A stretch of 64,000 nt of DNA from Planctomycetaceae bacterium (GCA_009778035.1 WRKP01000005.1:1-64000); one strand, 5' to 3'. Counted from the stretch's first letter, positions 1 through 8,519 are shown. Made by a program: numbers and translations. Notes: generated by a model not told the origin, from the letters alone.

Positions 1-101
1 ACCGGCCCCCATGCAAATCTTCCGCAAAGGAATCGTTCACAAAAAATTTGTTCTCAAAAAGCCAACTTTCGAGCGATGAAGAAAAGGGCATTGCATCTAT
101 T

Positions 102-1019
102 TTAACTTACGGCACTCAAACTGCTTCGCATAAACTCGTATTGCGTCTCCAACAAGCCCATCCGGGTAACCAACTGTTGCATCGACGAAGTGATCTCTTT
201 GATTTTTTCTTCAATCGGCACCAGTTCGGTACAAGAGCAACAAGGCTGGGCACACTTATCATCAAAGACGAGAGTATGTGCCCCTTCCGGCCTGATGTCG
301 AGGCAATTCATTCCTTTGAACGTAATGTTGCCCGTCTCATCCGGAAACACTCCGTTGATCGACCGGAAACGTGAAGAGTTAACTTCGGGAGTGTTAGCAT
401 GGATGACCACTTCGGTCATCGAACCCGATATGGTCGGGTACAGACAGTTCAGGTCTTCGTTGGTCCGAATCCCCAGCGTGATATTCTCCCCTTCCTCAAA
501 TGTGACCGTGCCATGAAATGGACCTAGCAGTTGTCCTTGTGATTGGACGTACAGTTCCGACAGTTCTTTAGCGACGTACCGAATACAAAACGGGTCGAGC
601 ATCGTTGCTGCCGGATCAAAAGACCATTCTCCCACCGGTTGCCGGGAGAGTCCTTCTATGTCGCCGAGGACGATGAGCCCGCTGAGAATCATCGGATTGA
701 GACCAAGAAGTTGGACAACCTTCGGCATGGTGCCGCTTGAAAGATCGACGGTTGTTTCGGCAACCTTTTGACCGGCATCTCCCATGCCGTAGTAAATCTC
801 CAGTACAAAACCGGTGTGATAGTAGGTCAACTCTCCGATGTAGAACAGACCGGGATCATCATGAGTGCCGCTGACATTACAGGAAAGATAGAGCGACACA
901 ATCAGATCATCAGGAATTGTAAAGAGACCATCCCTCGAAACCGCTGTGCTGTCAAACATCAGCGGGAATCGGCGTGCCTTGTTGTAATGCGTCCAGCTAA
1001 GGTTACGTGGTTCCTGCAT
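102..1019 (-). CDS. Hypothetical protein with C-terminal coiled coil
   Basis: I do not recognise this family. The 305-residue product has no signal peptide or membrane segment. Its C-terminal part holds the phrase 'SINGVFPDETGNITFKG', which resembles the short collagen/tail-fibre style motifs of phage structural proteins. A cysteine cluster (CAQPCCSC) follows, then a predicted helix (about residues 265-300) that could form a coiled coil. It starts 9 bases after the 1029-2834 gene on the same strand, so the two are probably co-transcribed. No clear Shine-Dalgarno is visible. A phage or secreted-fibre origin is only an inference from motif style. Confidence 0.6.
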   Translation of the reverse strand: MQEPRNLSWTHYNKARRFPLMFDSTAVSRDGLFTIPDDLIVSLYLSCNVSGTHDDPGLFYIGELTYYHTGFVLEIYYGMGDAGQKVAETTVDLSSGTMPKVVQLLGLNPMILSGLIVLGDIEGLSRQPVGEWSFDPAATMLDPFCIRYVAKELSELYVQSQGQLLGPFHGTVTFEEGENITLGIRTNEDLNCLYPTISGSMTEVVIHANTPEVNSSRFRSINGVFPDETGNITFKGMNCLDIRPEGAHTLVFDDKCAQPCCSCTELVPIEEKIKEITSSMQQLVTRMGLLETQYEFMRSSLSAVS

Positions 1020-1028
1020 AATGCTATT

Positions 1029-2834
1029 TTAGAAAAAGTTGAGCAGTCCGGACTTTCGCAGCACGACAAGGCGATCCGGAAAACTGTCCGGTGCTTTCCG
1101 CTCGATTTTCAAGATGAAAATGTCCCCCGGAGATACGTGGACGCTTGCACTCTCCACAAAATAGTATCGCTGCGAAATTTCGGAGTTCTGTAAGCCGCAG
1201 TTGCATGCGAGCGGAGTCATCTCCAAAAGCGGAAAAGCATCCACTGCACTGTTCTTGGACATCGGGTTCTTGATGATCCGATAGGAGAGTTGCAAAATGT
1301 CCGCAGGAATACTTCCTGCTCGGGACACCAAAATCCCCAGCCGCACCGACACCGCAATATCAGTAAACAAGGCACTGTACGGAACAAGCAACTGAGTCAG
1401 CAGTGATGTAGGACGGTCCTTGTTGAATGCAAGCCCCACGGCTTCCATCACAAGAACTTCTTCGACACCGTTGAGATGCGTGGCTTCAATCGGCAGTTCA
1501 GAGCCCACGACTCCGGTAGGGTCAGAGAACGTCAATGCCCCATGATGATGGTTCCCATCGAAAAAGTCCGAGTTCGTGATTTGGAGAACGCTGGAGTTGA
1601 TCCTGATTTTGGAAACAATCGGCGTTTTTTGGAGGGTGAGTCCCGCAATGTTTCCGACGGCAAAGCCCATCCCTTCCGCTATAACCTGTTCGTCAAAGGC
1701 AAGATCAAGACCCACTTCTAAATCGCCGGTGATTGCCGGACCGCCGTAAGGATATTGCCGGGCATACAATCCTTTCCCGGGCCGAAGTGTGGTGACCGTG
1801 GGCTCTTCGAAGCCGTAGCCTGCTTGGGTGACTTCAAGCCACATCCGGTGCGCATGGGTGCCGGGCAATTGGTCTGTTTGACCATCTACATATTCCCGTT
1901 CGATGTCCCACGGCAGGATTTGATCCGTGAGCCACCAGATGGTTGTCTGATCGATGCGATACATTTCCGGCGGGATCGCCGCTAAAAGAGGGTTCTCGGA
2001 TCGCTGCCAACGCAACCCCGCCGAAGAAGGAGATAAGATAGGCCAGCCGCATCCTTGCAAAAAGTTGGGGTTGTATCCGAAGACGGCTCGTTTCGGCAGC
2101 ACACCGTTGAAAAGGGCATGGTCAGACGGCAGCCATCCCGGGACATCCGTATTCACATGAGCAATGGCAGTCGATACGTTGCCGTCAGGAATCCACGTCC
2201 CCGCCGGTGCCGCGGAGAGTTCATAGGAACGGTGTTTGTGAACACGCGGATCCGCGGCAAGGTAAGAGCGGACGAAAAACTGAACCTCTCCCGACTGTTT
2301 CACGCCAATCAAAAAGCCGACGCACTTGTACGGATACCGGACCTTATCCGTGAGACCTCCGGAAAGAGTATCGCTCAAAAACCGGATGCCCGGTGTCGGC
2401 AACAGAAAATAGTTATCCGTGGTCGGGCGGAATTCACAAAGACCGTTAGTGCAAATATCTGCCTTGTCGTTGCGGATAGCGACGACAACACCCCAAACCA
2501 ATGATGTTTCCGATTCAGCAACATTCCCATCGGAGACCGTAAACTTCGCCAGTCCCGGCTTGAATGCTCTGTATCGGACATCATAGCAAACAAAATCGCC
2601 AATGCGCACATCAGGGGTGATGGGCATCTGCCAAAGATACTCTCCGGAAAGATTATGGAACCGCTTGATCAGTCCATGAATGTATGCCGTATTGGCATGA
2701 TTCGTTTTCGGCAATCGGTTCGCGACGGCGGCACTCACCGGTTCGCCATCCATCACCGGACGGCTGGTGAGTAATGTATCGCCAATACCCAGCGGAACCG
2801 ATTCTAAAAATTCACCTTTCGGAAATGCACTCAT
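1029..2834 (-). CDS. Large hypothetical protein, possible structural protein
   Basis: This is a 602-residue open frame of unknown family. The ORF track extends it to 2951, but the added N-terminus (MFFQKKIAVCDEF...) lies in AT-rich, promoter-like sequence. I prefer the internal start MSAFPKGEF at 2834, although no strong ribosome site decides it. The sequence is rich in Gly, Pro and aromatic residues, has no transmembrane stretch and shows no catalytic motif I can name. It is the first gene of a likely two-gene operon with the 102-1019 gene. Both look like structural or surface proteins, but this is inference. It is divergent from the AbiL-like operon. Confidence 0.6.
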   Translation of the reverse strand: MSAFPKGEFLESVPLGIGDTLLTSRPVMDGEPVSAAVANRLPKTNHANTAYIHGLIKRFHNLSGEYLWQMPITPDVRIGDFVCYDVRYRAFKPGLAKFTVSDGNVAESETSLVWGVVVAIRNDKADICTNGLCEFRPTTDNYFLLPTPGIRFLSDTLSGGLTDKVRYPYKCVGFLIGVKQSGEVQFFVRSYLAADPRVHKHRSYELSAAPAGTWIPDGNVSTAIAHVNTDVPGWLPSDHALFNGVLPKRAVFGYNPNFLQGCGWPILSPSSAGLRWQRSENPLLAAIPPEMYRIDQTTIWWLTDQILPWDIEREYVDGQTDQLPGTHAHRMWLEVTQAGYGFEEPTVTTLRPGKGLYARQYPYGGPAITGDLEVGLDLAFDEQVIAEGMGFAVGNIAGLTLQKTPIVSKIRINSSVLQITNSDFFDGNHHHGALTFSDPTGVVGSELPIEATHLNGVEEVLVMEAVGLAFNKDRPTSLLTQLLVPYSALFTDIAVSVRLGILVSRAGSIPADILQLSYRIIKNPMSKNSAVDAFPLLEMTPLACNCGLQNSEISQRYYFVESASVHVSPGDIFILKIERKAPDSFPDRLVVLRKSGLLNFF

Positions 2835-2968
2835 AGTAAATCCAGCGTAAGCATCACATATGGGAACGAAAAGAAGCACATCAGAGTAGACGATTTTTTG
2901 GATGTTTGACGCAAATTCGTCGCAAACGGCAATTTTTTTCTGGAAAAACAAGGAAATTTGGCTTAATT

Positions 2969-2985
2969 TTGTGAAATTTTCACAA
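2969..2985. promoter_or_regulatory. Perfect palindrome TTGTGAAA-T-TTTCACAA (candidate operator)
   Basis: Two perfect 8-base arms are separated by a single base. The palindrome ends 10 bases upstream of the -35 box of the defence-like operon at 3051. Its placement suits a repressor or activator site. The binding protein is unknown. Confidence 0.5.
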
Positions 2986-2994
2986 TTGGAGGGG

Positions 2995-3022
2995 TTGCCA
3001 AAGACGAAAAATAGATTATACT
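2995..3022 (+). promoter_or_regulatory. Promoter TTGCCA-16-TATACT for the AbiL-like operon
   Basis: TTGCCA at 2995-3000 and TATACT at 3017-3022 are separated by 16 bases. The start codon at 3051 follows about 28 bases downstream of the -10 box, behind a weak GAGGA ribosome site. Confidence 0.55.
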
Positions 3023-3050
3023 TTACTCCACCTCCTGAGGATACAGTACC

Positions 3051-4310
3051 ATGCTTATTGATTTCAAGGTCAGTAATTATCGCTCCTTCAAGACTTCTGC
3101 TTTATTGGATTTACGGCGTGTCAATAAGCTCAAGGAACCATTGTTAGATGGCACGGCGTTAATCAAAACTGGGAGAAAGGACTTGGAGTTACTACGAGCT
3201 GCCATAATTTATGGAGAAAACGGTAGCGGCAAATCCAATTTGTTAAAAGCTTTTGGATTTATGAAATATTTTATCAGAAATTCACACAGCGATTCTCTAT
3301 CTGGTGACCCTATTCCTGCCGTCCCGTTTAAATTCGATGAAAACACGGTAAATGCCCCATCTTATTTCCAAGTAAGCCTGCTCCTTGATGGCAGCATTTA
3401 CCGTTACGGTTTTTCTGTGACTCGTGATTCTGTTGACGAAGAAGTATTGGCGAAAGACAACAAAGTTCTTTTTCATCGCAAACAAGGTAAATTAGATTCA
3501 CACGCCGAAAAAATCTTTGTGGAAGGGAAAGAACGATTCGGCTTTACGCGAGACAATTCTCTTTTCTTATCGGTTTGCGCACGGGACAATGGTCGTATTT
3601 CGTCAGCGATTGCGAATTTTTTTAGCGACGACAATTTCATCGTATTGACTGGTGTTTGTGATCGTTGTTATCGTCGGGGTGATTTTCGATTTTTAGGCAA
3701 TTCAGACAAGAAGGATAAGGCTCTCCGATTCATGGAAGAATTGGGCTTGAACATATCGGATATTTCTTATACAGCAAAGACACCATCGTTCGTCGAAAGG
3801 GATGATGAATTGCGAAAACGAACGACACGAGACCGTACGTATGAGACAATCCAAACTCATTACCAAGTCGGAGGCGATGCTTACCAGTTGGATTTGAATG
3901 CGGAATCCGAAGGCACACAAAAGCTCCTTACTTTGGCAGGTATTGTTATTGACGCATTGGACGAAGGAAAGGTTTTGGTAGTCGATGAGTTTGACGCGAG
4001 AGTCCATCCAACACTAGTCAGTTATCTCATGCAATTGTTCTGCTCCCATTACAATAAAAAAGGGGCGCAACTAATTGTTGCGGTTCATGATACGCATTTG
4101 CTGAAACAAGATTTTATTCGCCGTGACCAGTTTTGGTTTGCAGAAAGATGTCCCGACAGTATGGGTTCTCAATTAAAGTCTTTGGCAGAATTTAAAGTCC
4201 GCAAAGACATATCATACGAAAAAGATTATTTGGGCGGTAGATATGGAGCCATCCCCGAAGTTCCTGCCATCAGCCGCCGTGAAAACGAAGCAATATATCA
4301 AGAAGATTAG
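3051..4310 (+). CDS. AAA ATPase of the AbiL/RloA type (anti-phage defence)
   Basis: This is an ABC/SMC-like ATPase of the AAA_15/AAA_21 group, 419 residues, close to the usual size. Residues 1-15 carry the typical opening 'MLIDFKVSNYRSFK'. Walker A is GENGSGKS at about 55-62. A signature-like stretch with 'SEGTQKLL' lies near 285, Walker B is 'VLVVDEFDARVHP' near 306, and an H-loop 'VAVHDTHLL' lies near 344. The next gene, 9 bases downstream with its own GGAGG site, encodes an RloB-family protein. That pairing is the known layout of AbiL and RloAB abortive-infection loci. ATPase activity is well supported; the defence role rests on the pairing. It is preceded by a promoter and a palindrome. 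Confidence 0.85.
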   Translation: MLIDFKVSNYRSFKTSALLDLRRVNKLKEPLLDGTALIKTGRKDLELLRAAIIYGENGSGKSNLLKAFGFMKYFIRNSHSDSLSGDPIPAVPFKFDENTVNAPSYFQVSLLLDGSIYRYGFSVTRDSVDEEVLAKDNKVLFHRKQGKLDSHAEKIFVEGKERFGFTRDNSLFLSVCARDNGRISSAIANFFSDDNFIVLTGVCDRCYRRGDFRFLGNSDKKDKALRFMEELGLNISDISYTAKTPSFVERDDELRKRTTRDRTYETIQTHYQVGGDAYQLDLNAESEGTQKLLTLAGIVIDALDEGKVLVVDEFDARVHPTLVSYLMQLFCSHYNKKGAQLIVAVHDTHLLKQDFIRRDQFWFAERCPDSMGSQLKSLAEFKVRKDISYEKDYLGGRYGAIPEVPAISRRENEAIYQED

Positions 4311-4319
4311 GAGGATTTC

Positions 4320-4919
4320 ATGCAACATTCATTTTTCGGCGAGTATAAGCCTTTTGACATTGACAAACGTATCCCCAAGCGCAGGATACTGATTTATCTG
4401 AACGTCTACAATAACCAGTTTGCGCTACAATACTTCAATCGGCTTAAAAAATTTGTACGACAGACTGTCGTTTTGGACATCAAAGATACTCCCCCACATC
4501 CCGATGATGCCATCACTCTGGCTTCAGATTCTCTTGAAACTAACGAATATGATGAATGTTGGGTTGTAGTCGACAGAGAATTATCTTTTAATTTTCAGCA
4601 GGTGCTTGAAAAGAGCAAAGAGGCGAATGTCAATGTTATATATTGCAACCTTTCTTTTGAACTTTGGGTTCTTTTACATTTTAGAAACGTTGATAAAAAT
4701 GAACGATTAGACAGAAACTCGATTTGGCAAGAATTGAAAAGATTGTCAAAATCGGAAAGACATCAAATTTTGGATCACATGTTGGATGAAAACAACATGG
4801 CAGTTGCCATCAAACGAGCCGAACTTCTCTACAGAGAGCAAGGCGGATCCGGCGCATGGAAAAACAATCCTTCGACAAATTTCTTTGAGATAATCGAATC
4901 AATCGTTAACCTGCCCTAA
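4320..4919 (+). CDS. RloB-family protein (AbiLii-like effector)
   Basis: This 199-residue protein has the family hallmark 'NVIYCNLSFELWVLLHF' around residues 105-121 and the acidic 'VVVDRE' strand just before it. RloB proteins are TOPRIM-like partners of AAA ATPases in abortive infection. Oddity: the N-terminal strand that normally carries the acidic 'CEGxxTExxYF' motif reads 'ILIYLNVYNNQFALQYF' here, so the expected catalytic glutamate is missing. The protein may be a diverged or inactive nuclease-like subunit, or may act differently. GGAGG lies at good spacing before the ATG, 9 bases after the ATPase stop. Confidence 0.75.
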   Translation: MQHSFFGEYKPFDIDKRIPKRRILIYLNVYNNQFALQYFNRLKKFVRQTVVLDIKDTPPHPDDAITLASDSLETNEYDECWVVVDRELSFNFQQVLEKSKEANVNVIYCNLSFELWVLLHFRNVDKNERLDRNSIWQELKRLSKSERHQILDHMLDENNMAVAIKRAELLYREQGGSGAWKNNPSTNFFEIIESIVNLP

Positions 4920-5080
4920 TCGACGAATGCCATCGAACAGGCGAAGAAGAGGGGAAACTCCAATGAGACAGTGGGGATTCGACGAAAGATTGGAGGCGAT
5001 TTCTGGCAAATTTGCCCTTTCACATCAACCTGAAATACGATACAATTTCACACGAGTCGTTGAAAACATTGTAAATTGCC

Positions 5081-5335
5081 ATGTCAGTTGTAGATAGTGC
5101 CGATATAGCAGTTTTTGAAGCCATGCAAGCCAATGCAAACGCCCAGATGGGGATTGGGCAGTCACTATCTCAAATGTCGGTTTTCAATGAAGACGTGGAA
5201 CGGCATTCTTCCAGCGTCCCCGAAGAGTCTGATCCGTTTTACAGCGAGAGTAATCTCAATTATCTTCGCCGAGGGCTGACCGCACTCAATAATGGGCAGG
5301 GGATAGAGCGTGGTATGATTGAGGTGCCTGAATAG
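5081..5335 (+). CDS. Orphan RelB/DinJ-like antitoxin, atypical N-terminus
   Basis: The 84-residue product ends in the toxin-binding tail typical of RelB/DinJ/YefM-type antitoxins: 'DPFYSESNLNYLRRGLTAL' followed by 'GQGIERGMIE'. The N-terminal half ('MSVVDSADIAVFEAMQANANAQ') does not look like a ribbon-helix-helix or Phd DNA-binding domain. No RelE/YoeB-like toxin follows: the next gene is on the opposite strand. It may be a remnant, a fusion left by recombination, or an anti-toxin immunity gene. The start is uncertain because no clear ribosome site is visible. The 160 bases before it hold only short frames, such as a 45-codon one from 4963. Confidence 0.5.
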   Translation: MSVVDSADIAVFEAMQANANAQMGIGQSLSQMSVFNEDVERHSSSVPEESDPFYSESNLNYLRRGLTALNNGQGIERGMIEVPE

Positions 5336-5353
5336 CGGTCAGTTTTTTGATAA

Positions 5354-6283
5354 TTATCGCAATGACAAATCAGCAAGTGATTGTAGAGTGTAACGAGGCT
5401 TTCCATTTCCTATCTGCATAGTACAGAGCTCGACAGCAACCAGTTTATCAAGCCATTCTCGATTCAAAACTTCCGGTTCTTCAACAGCAATATCAATTTT
5501 TCCGTGAATAGCGTCTTTTTGCTCGGTTTTTGCGCAATCAGGCAAAAATTCAAACGTACGGCTGATAGGGAAAAAACCTTTAAATTTACCGCATAAGGTC
5601 TCTTTTCCGAAATGAACATTGTTGTCTGCCAAACGTTTTACAGATGTACGAACTTGCTCAAAGTTGTCGTAACGAAAATTTTTGTTGCCGTATGATAAAC
5701 CACACCATGACTCGTTACTTACAAGAACCTCCAGAAACTTATTCAGGAGTTTTATTGCTCTTGGCGGTACGTCGGCTACAATCTCTGTAACCTCATCGTC
5801 GTTGCCCGTTGCCGAGGTGGACAAAAGTGTTTCGATTTTCCTTATCGTATCTTCGGGCGAAGTAGAAGTAAATAGATCAGTCGTCCCCTGTGGCAATTCT
5901 AATTCAAATCCGAAAGAACCGATTGTTGTTCCAATGATGCGAAGTAAATTATTGTCTTTGTCGGGAAGTTTCCCTCGTGATTGTATATCCGTGGTAGTAC
6001 CAACCGCAACCGCGGTGAAAACCTTTGAAAAAGCATCTAACGCCTTTGAACCGAAATCAGCAGAGATGGAATGCGAGCCGACAACAGGTTTGCCCCTGAA
6101 TGTTAAACAAACGGTCGCGGAACGTTCCGGCAACGGCAGCGTTTCCAGTTCTAATTGCGCCTTCGCCAACCGAGCCTCTAAACTCATCCTGTCAATAACA
6201 TCTTCAGGAGGTATTTCTACAAGTAGTCGTTGCAACTCGGTAATTTCGGAAGCGACATAATCGTATTCATTTGTTAAGTTCAT
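5354..6283 (-). CDS. Conserved-looking protein of unknown function, partner of DUF6932-like gene
   Basis: About 309 residues. A helical, Glu-rich N-terminus (residues about 5-50) is probably a coiled coil. It is followed by a globular part with 'LTFRGKPVVGSHSISADFGSKALDAF' and 'IGTTIGSFGFELELP', which reads like a conserved core, though I cannot assign a family. I chose ATG 6283 over GTG 6289: the ATG overlaps the stop of the upstream gene (ATGA) and has AAGGAG at good spacing. The tight coupling to a DUF6932-like nucleotidyltransferase-type gene suggests a two-gene unit, perhaps toxin-antitoxin or defence. No enzyme motif is visible. Confidence 0.7.
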   Translation of the reverse strand: MNLTNEYDYVASEITELQRLLVEIPPEDVIDRMSLEARLAKAQLELETLPLPERSATVCLTFRGKPVVGSHSISADFGSKALDAFSKVFTAVAVGTTTDIQSRGKLPDKDNNLLRIIGTTIGSFGFELELPQGTTDLFTSTSPEDTIRKIETLLSTSATGNDDEVTEIVADVPPRAIKLLNKFLEVLVSNESWCGLSYGNKNFRYDNFEQVRTSVKRLADNNVHFGKETLCGKFKGFFPISRTFEFLPDCAKTEQKDAIHGKIDIAVEEPEVLNREWLDKLVAVELCTMQIGNGKPRYTLQSLADLSLR

Positions 6284-6853
6284 TGACACTTCTCCTTTTT
6301 GGCGATCAATATACTCTTCGCTTTTTTATCATCGGCAGAATCTAGATTTACTTGTAAGAATCCTTTCCACAATCCATTTCGCCGATGCGACCACATACTA
6401 TACCAATAGGTGATCATCGCAATACTACTACTGTTAATGTCTCTCTCTAATTTTTTAAAATAACCATCTACCATGTAGTCTTGCTTCAACCGTTCATTGT
6501 CAAATAACTGCGGTGTTTCTTCAAGTATTGCCTGCTGGCTCCGGCCAGCGGATACCCGCATAAAAGGTAACCACGTCTATGTCGTTTGGATGTCGGCTTT
6601 CCAAATCTTCAATGTTTTCGAGAAAACTGCCGTTTAACCATTGAAATCCGGAAGACAGCCCTGATTTGTGCAATCCTTCGCGAAAGCGAAGGAATCCATC
6701 CAAAATTTCAATTCTCTGTTTTGAGTAGGAAAAATAATCAACAAACTCCGATAGTCCAATGCGATAGGGTGAGCGGTTCAGGCTATTTCCTGCCTCTCCC
6801 ATCGCAATGGGTGGCAAAACTCCGTAAGTATTCCCAGAGTGGGACTGTAGCAA
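6280..6853 (-). pseudogene. DUF6932-like (nucleotidyltransferase-type) gene with a frameshift
   Basis: Two overlapping frames together make one DUF6932-like protein. The first frame (6853-6521) has 'VLPPI', 'LNRSPYR', 'FQWLNGSFLENIE' and 'HPNDIDVVTF', the acidic segment expected of a nucleotidyltransferase-like fold. The second (6561-6280) resumes with 'LFDNERLKQDYMVDGYF', 'YWYSMWSHRRNGLWKGFLQV'. The switch fits one extra T in the TTTT run just after the codons for DVVTF, near 6550. This may be a true frameshift mutation, programmed slippage or a sequencing error. The N-terminal start is uncertain (TTG at 6853 in the track). Its stop overlaps the ATG of the next gene. Confidence 0.65.
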
Positions 6854-7028
6854 TCTGCATCATTTCTGGAATCGTAAGGAATTTTCTAAAAAAATCAAGA
6901 TGACTTTTTGTCCCACGTCTTATCAATGTATTGCTTTTGAAGCAAAAATTGCCCAAATTCACATTTTTACACAGGAAATGGCTTGTAATGGCGGCCAAAT
7001 CACGGCGAGCGAGGCAATTTGTGATTCG

Positions 7029-8138
7029 CTACATTTCCGGCACTTTGTTTTGTGCACTTTCCAAAATTTGCCACAGTGAATCATTGACATAATAATACGA
7101 CTTTCCAAGCCGATGCTTGCAGAGGAAACCTGCCTCGTAGAGCAAATTGAGGTATTTCGTTGCCGTTCGGCGTTCAATGCCAAGGTTAGATGCCAACAAA
7201 TCAATCTTTGTGTACGGATGCTCAAAGAGATGGTTAATCAAATCCTGACTGTATATCCGGCGTAGTTTAGCGTCTCCGCGAATGGATCGTTTGAACCGGC
7301 GCATTTCTCGGTGGATTACGTTAATCGTTATTACAGTTTGCTCTGAAGTCTGTGCAACAGCATCTAACATGTAGAGTAGCCATTCTTCCCACGGCGCATC
7401 GGCGGTTCCCTTGCCGAGCCGATGCAACAGGTCATAATAGCGGCTCTTGTGCTGGATAATGTAACGGCTCAAATACAACACAGGATAGTCAAGCAGCCGT
7501 TTCATGATAAGGTACAAAATATTGATAATCCTGCCCGTGCGTCCGTTGCCGTCCATAAAGGGATGAATCGCTTCGAATTGATAATGAATGACCGCCATCT
7601 TGATCAGCGGATCGACATCGGACAGACTATCATCATTGATGTATGCTGCCAGATTGTCGAGCAATTCCATAATGTGCATATAATCTTGCGGCGGTCGATA
7701 CATAATTTCGCCGGTTATTTCATTCCGTAACACAACGCCTTGTCCCCGACGAATGCCCGATTCGGTCTGTTTGATGATCTGTTGGATGGCAATGATGTCG
7801 CTGGTCTTCAATAATCCCGTCCGCTGGATTAACTCGTAGCCAAATAGCGTTGCCGCAACGTAGTCACGAACCTCTTTGGCGGAAGGATCAACTTGCCGAT
7901 CACTCACGATGCTTGCACGAAACAATTCATCCTGCGTCGTTATGATATTTTCGATTTCTGAACTCTCCTTTGCCTCTTGGAGAGCAAGTGTGTTAATGAG
8001 GATTTGCGGCTTTGGTAGGCTGGACAGCGTGCCATTAAGCCGGGCGAGCAGACTTCTGGCGTTGACCAACGCTTTGAGCACGGGTTTTGTTTCCAAATCA
8101 ACGGCGTAAGGCAGTTTGGTGAGGATAGTCTCATTCAT
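7029..8138 (-). CDS. Fic-domain protein, class II (AMP-transferase type)
   Basis: A 369-residue Fic protein. The core motif is HPFMDGNGRTGR at about residues 188-199, matching HPFx(D/E)GNGRxxR with catalytic His. An N-terminal Fic_N region carries the self-inhibitory motif SSEIEN at 59-64, which fits (S/T)xxxE(G/N) and places it in class II. The C-terminal ~90 residues look like a winged helix ('LLASNLGIERRTATKYLNLLYEAGFL'), a common partner for DNA binding or autoregulation. Fic proteins usually move AMP from ATP onto a target hydroxyl; the target here is unknown. It is transcribed alone, at the edge of the defence-like island. Confidence 0.9.
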   Translation of the reverse strand: MNETILTKLPYAVDLETKPVLKALVNARSLLARLNGTLSSLPKPQILINTLALQEAKESSEIENIITTQDELFRASIVSDRQVDPSAKEVRDYVAATLFGYELIQRTGLLKTSDIIAIQQIIKQTESGIRRGQGVVLRNEITGEIMYRPPQDYMHIMELLDNLAAYINDDSLSDVDPLIKMAVIHYQFEAIHPFMDGNGRTGRIINILYLIMKRLLDYPVLYLSRYIIQHKSRYYDLLHRLGKGTADAPWEEWLLYMLDAVAQTSEQTVITINVIHREMRRFKRSIRGDAKLRRIYSQDLINHLFEHPYTKIDLLASNLGIERRTATKYLNLLYEAGFLCKHRLGKSYYYVNDSLWQILESAQNKVPEM

Positions 8139-8462
8139 TGGGGTTCACAAGCATCGAATAGAACATGTGCATAAAACGGCGAATTATGCCTATGTTTGCT
8201 CTATTATATGCATGAATCGGCATTTTGTGTATATGACCGCCGCCGCAATCCGCCGGTTTTTGGATTAAACGTAAACTTTAGAGGCGGAGCCACGCTCCAA
8301 AAACACTGTACAAGTGCAGTAAATTTCGCCGGAATCGGCCCAATAAGAGTCGCAATATGTACAAAATTCGGCATTTTCAGCACTTTTCGGAAAATATACG
8401 CCAATTTTCGTTCATTTCAGCCCAAAAAGGCCGTTTCGGATAGCGAATACGTAAATAAGGGA

Positions 8463-8519
8463 AACTCTACCAATTTGTCCTGGCAAACTGGTAGAGTTCA
8501 AATCCAAACTGGTAGAGTT
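8463..8519. repeat. AACTCTACCA / TGGTAGAGTT inverted and direct repeat
   Basis: AACTCTACCA (8463-8472) is the exact reverse complement of TGGTAGAGTT at 8489-8498, which is repeated directly at 8510-8519. It could form a hairpin or provide three binding half-sites. No gene overlaps it. Confidence 0.6.

Noticed and set aside
2835-2951. N-terminal extension of the 1029-2834 protein in the ORF track
   Set aside because: The added residues come from AT-rich intergenic sequence; MSAFPKGEF is a more credible start, though not proven.
4963-5100. A 45-codon frame between the RloB-like gene and the orphan antitoxin
   Set aside because: No family, no ribosome site and overlap with the antitoxin start; too weak to call.
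8489-8519. A tRNA-like T-arm (AGTTCAAATCC)
   Set aside because: No acceptor stem, anticodon arm or CCA context; it belongs to the TGGTAGAGTT repeat.
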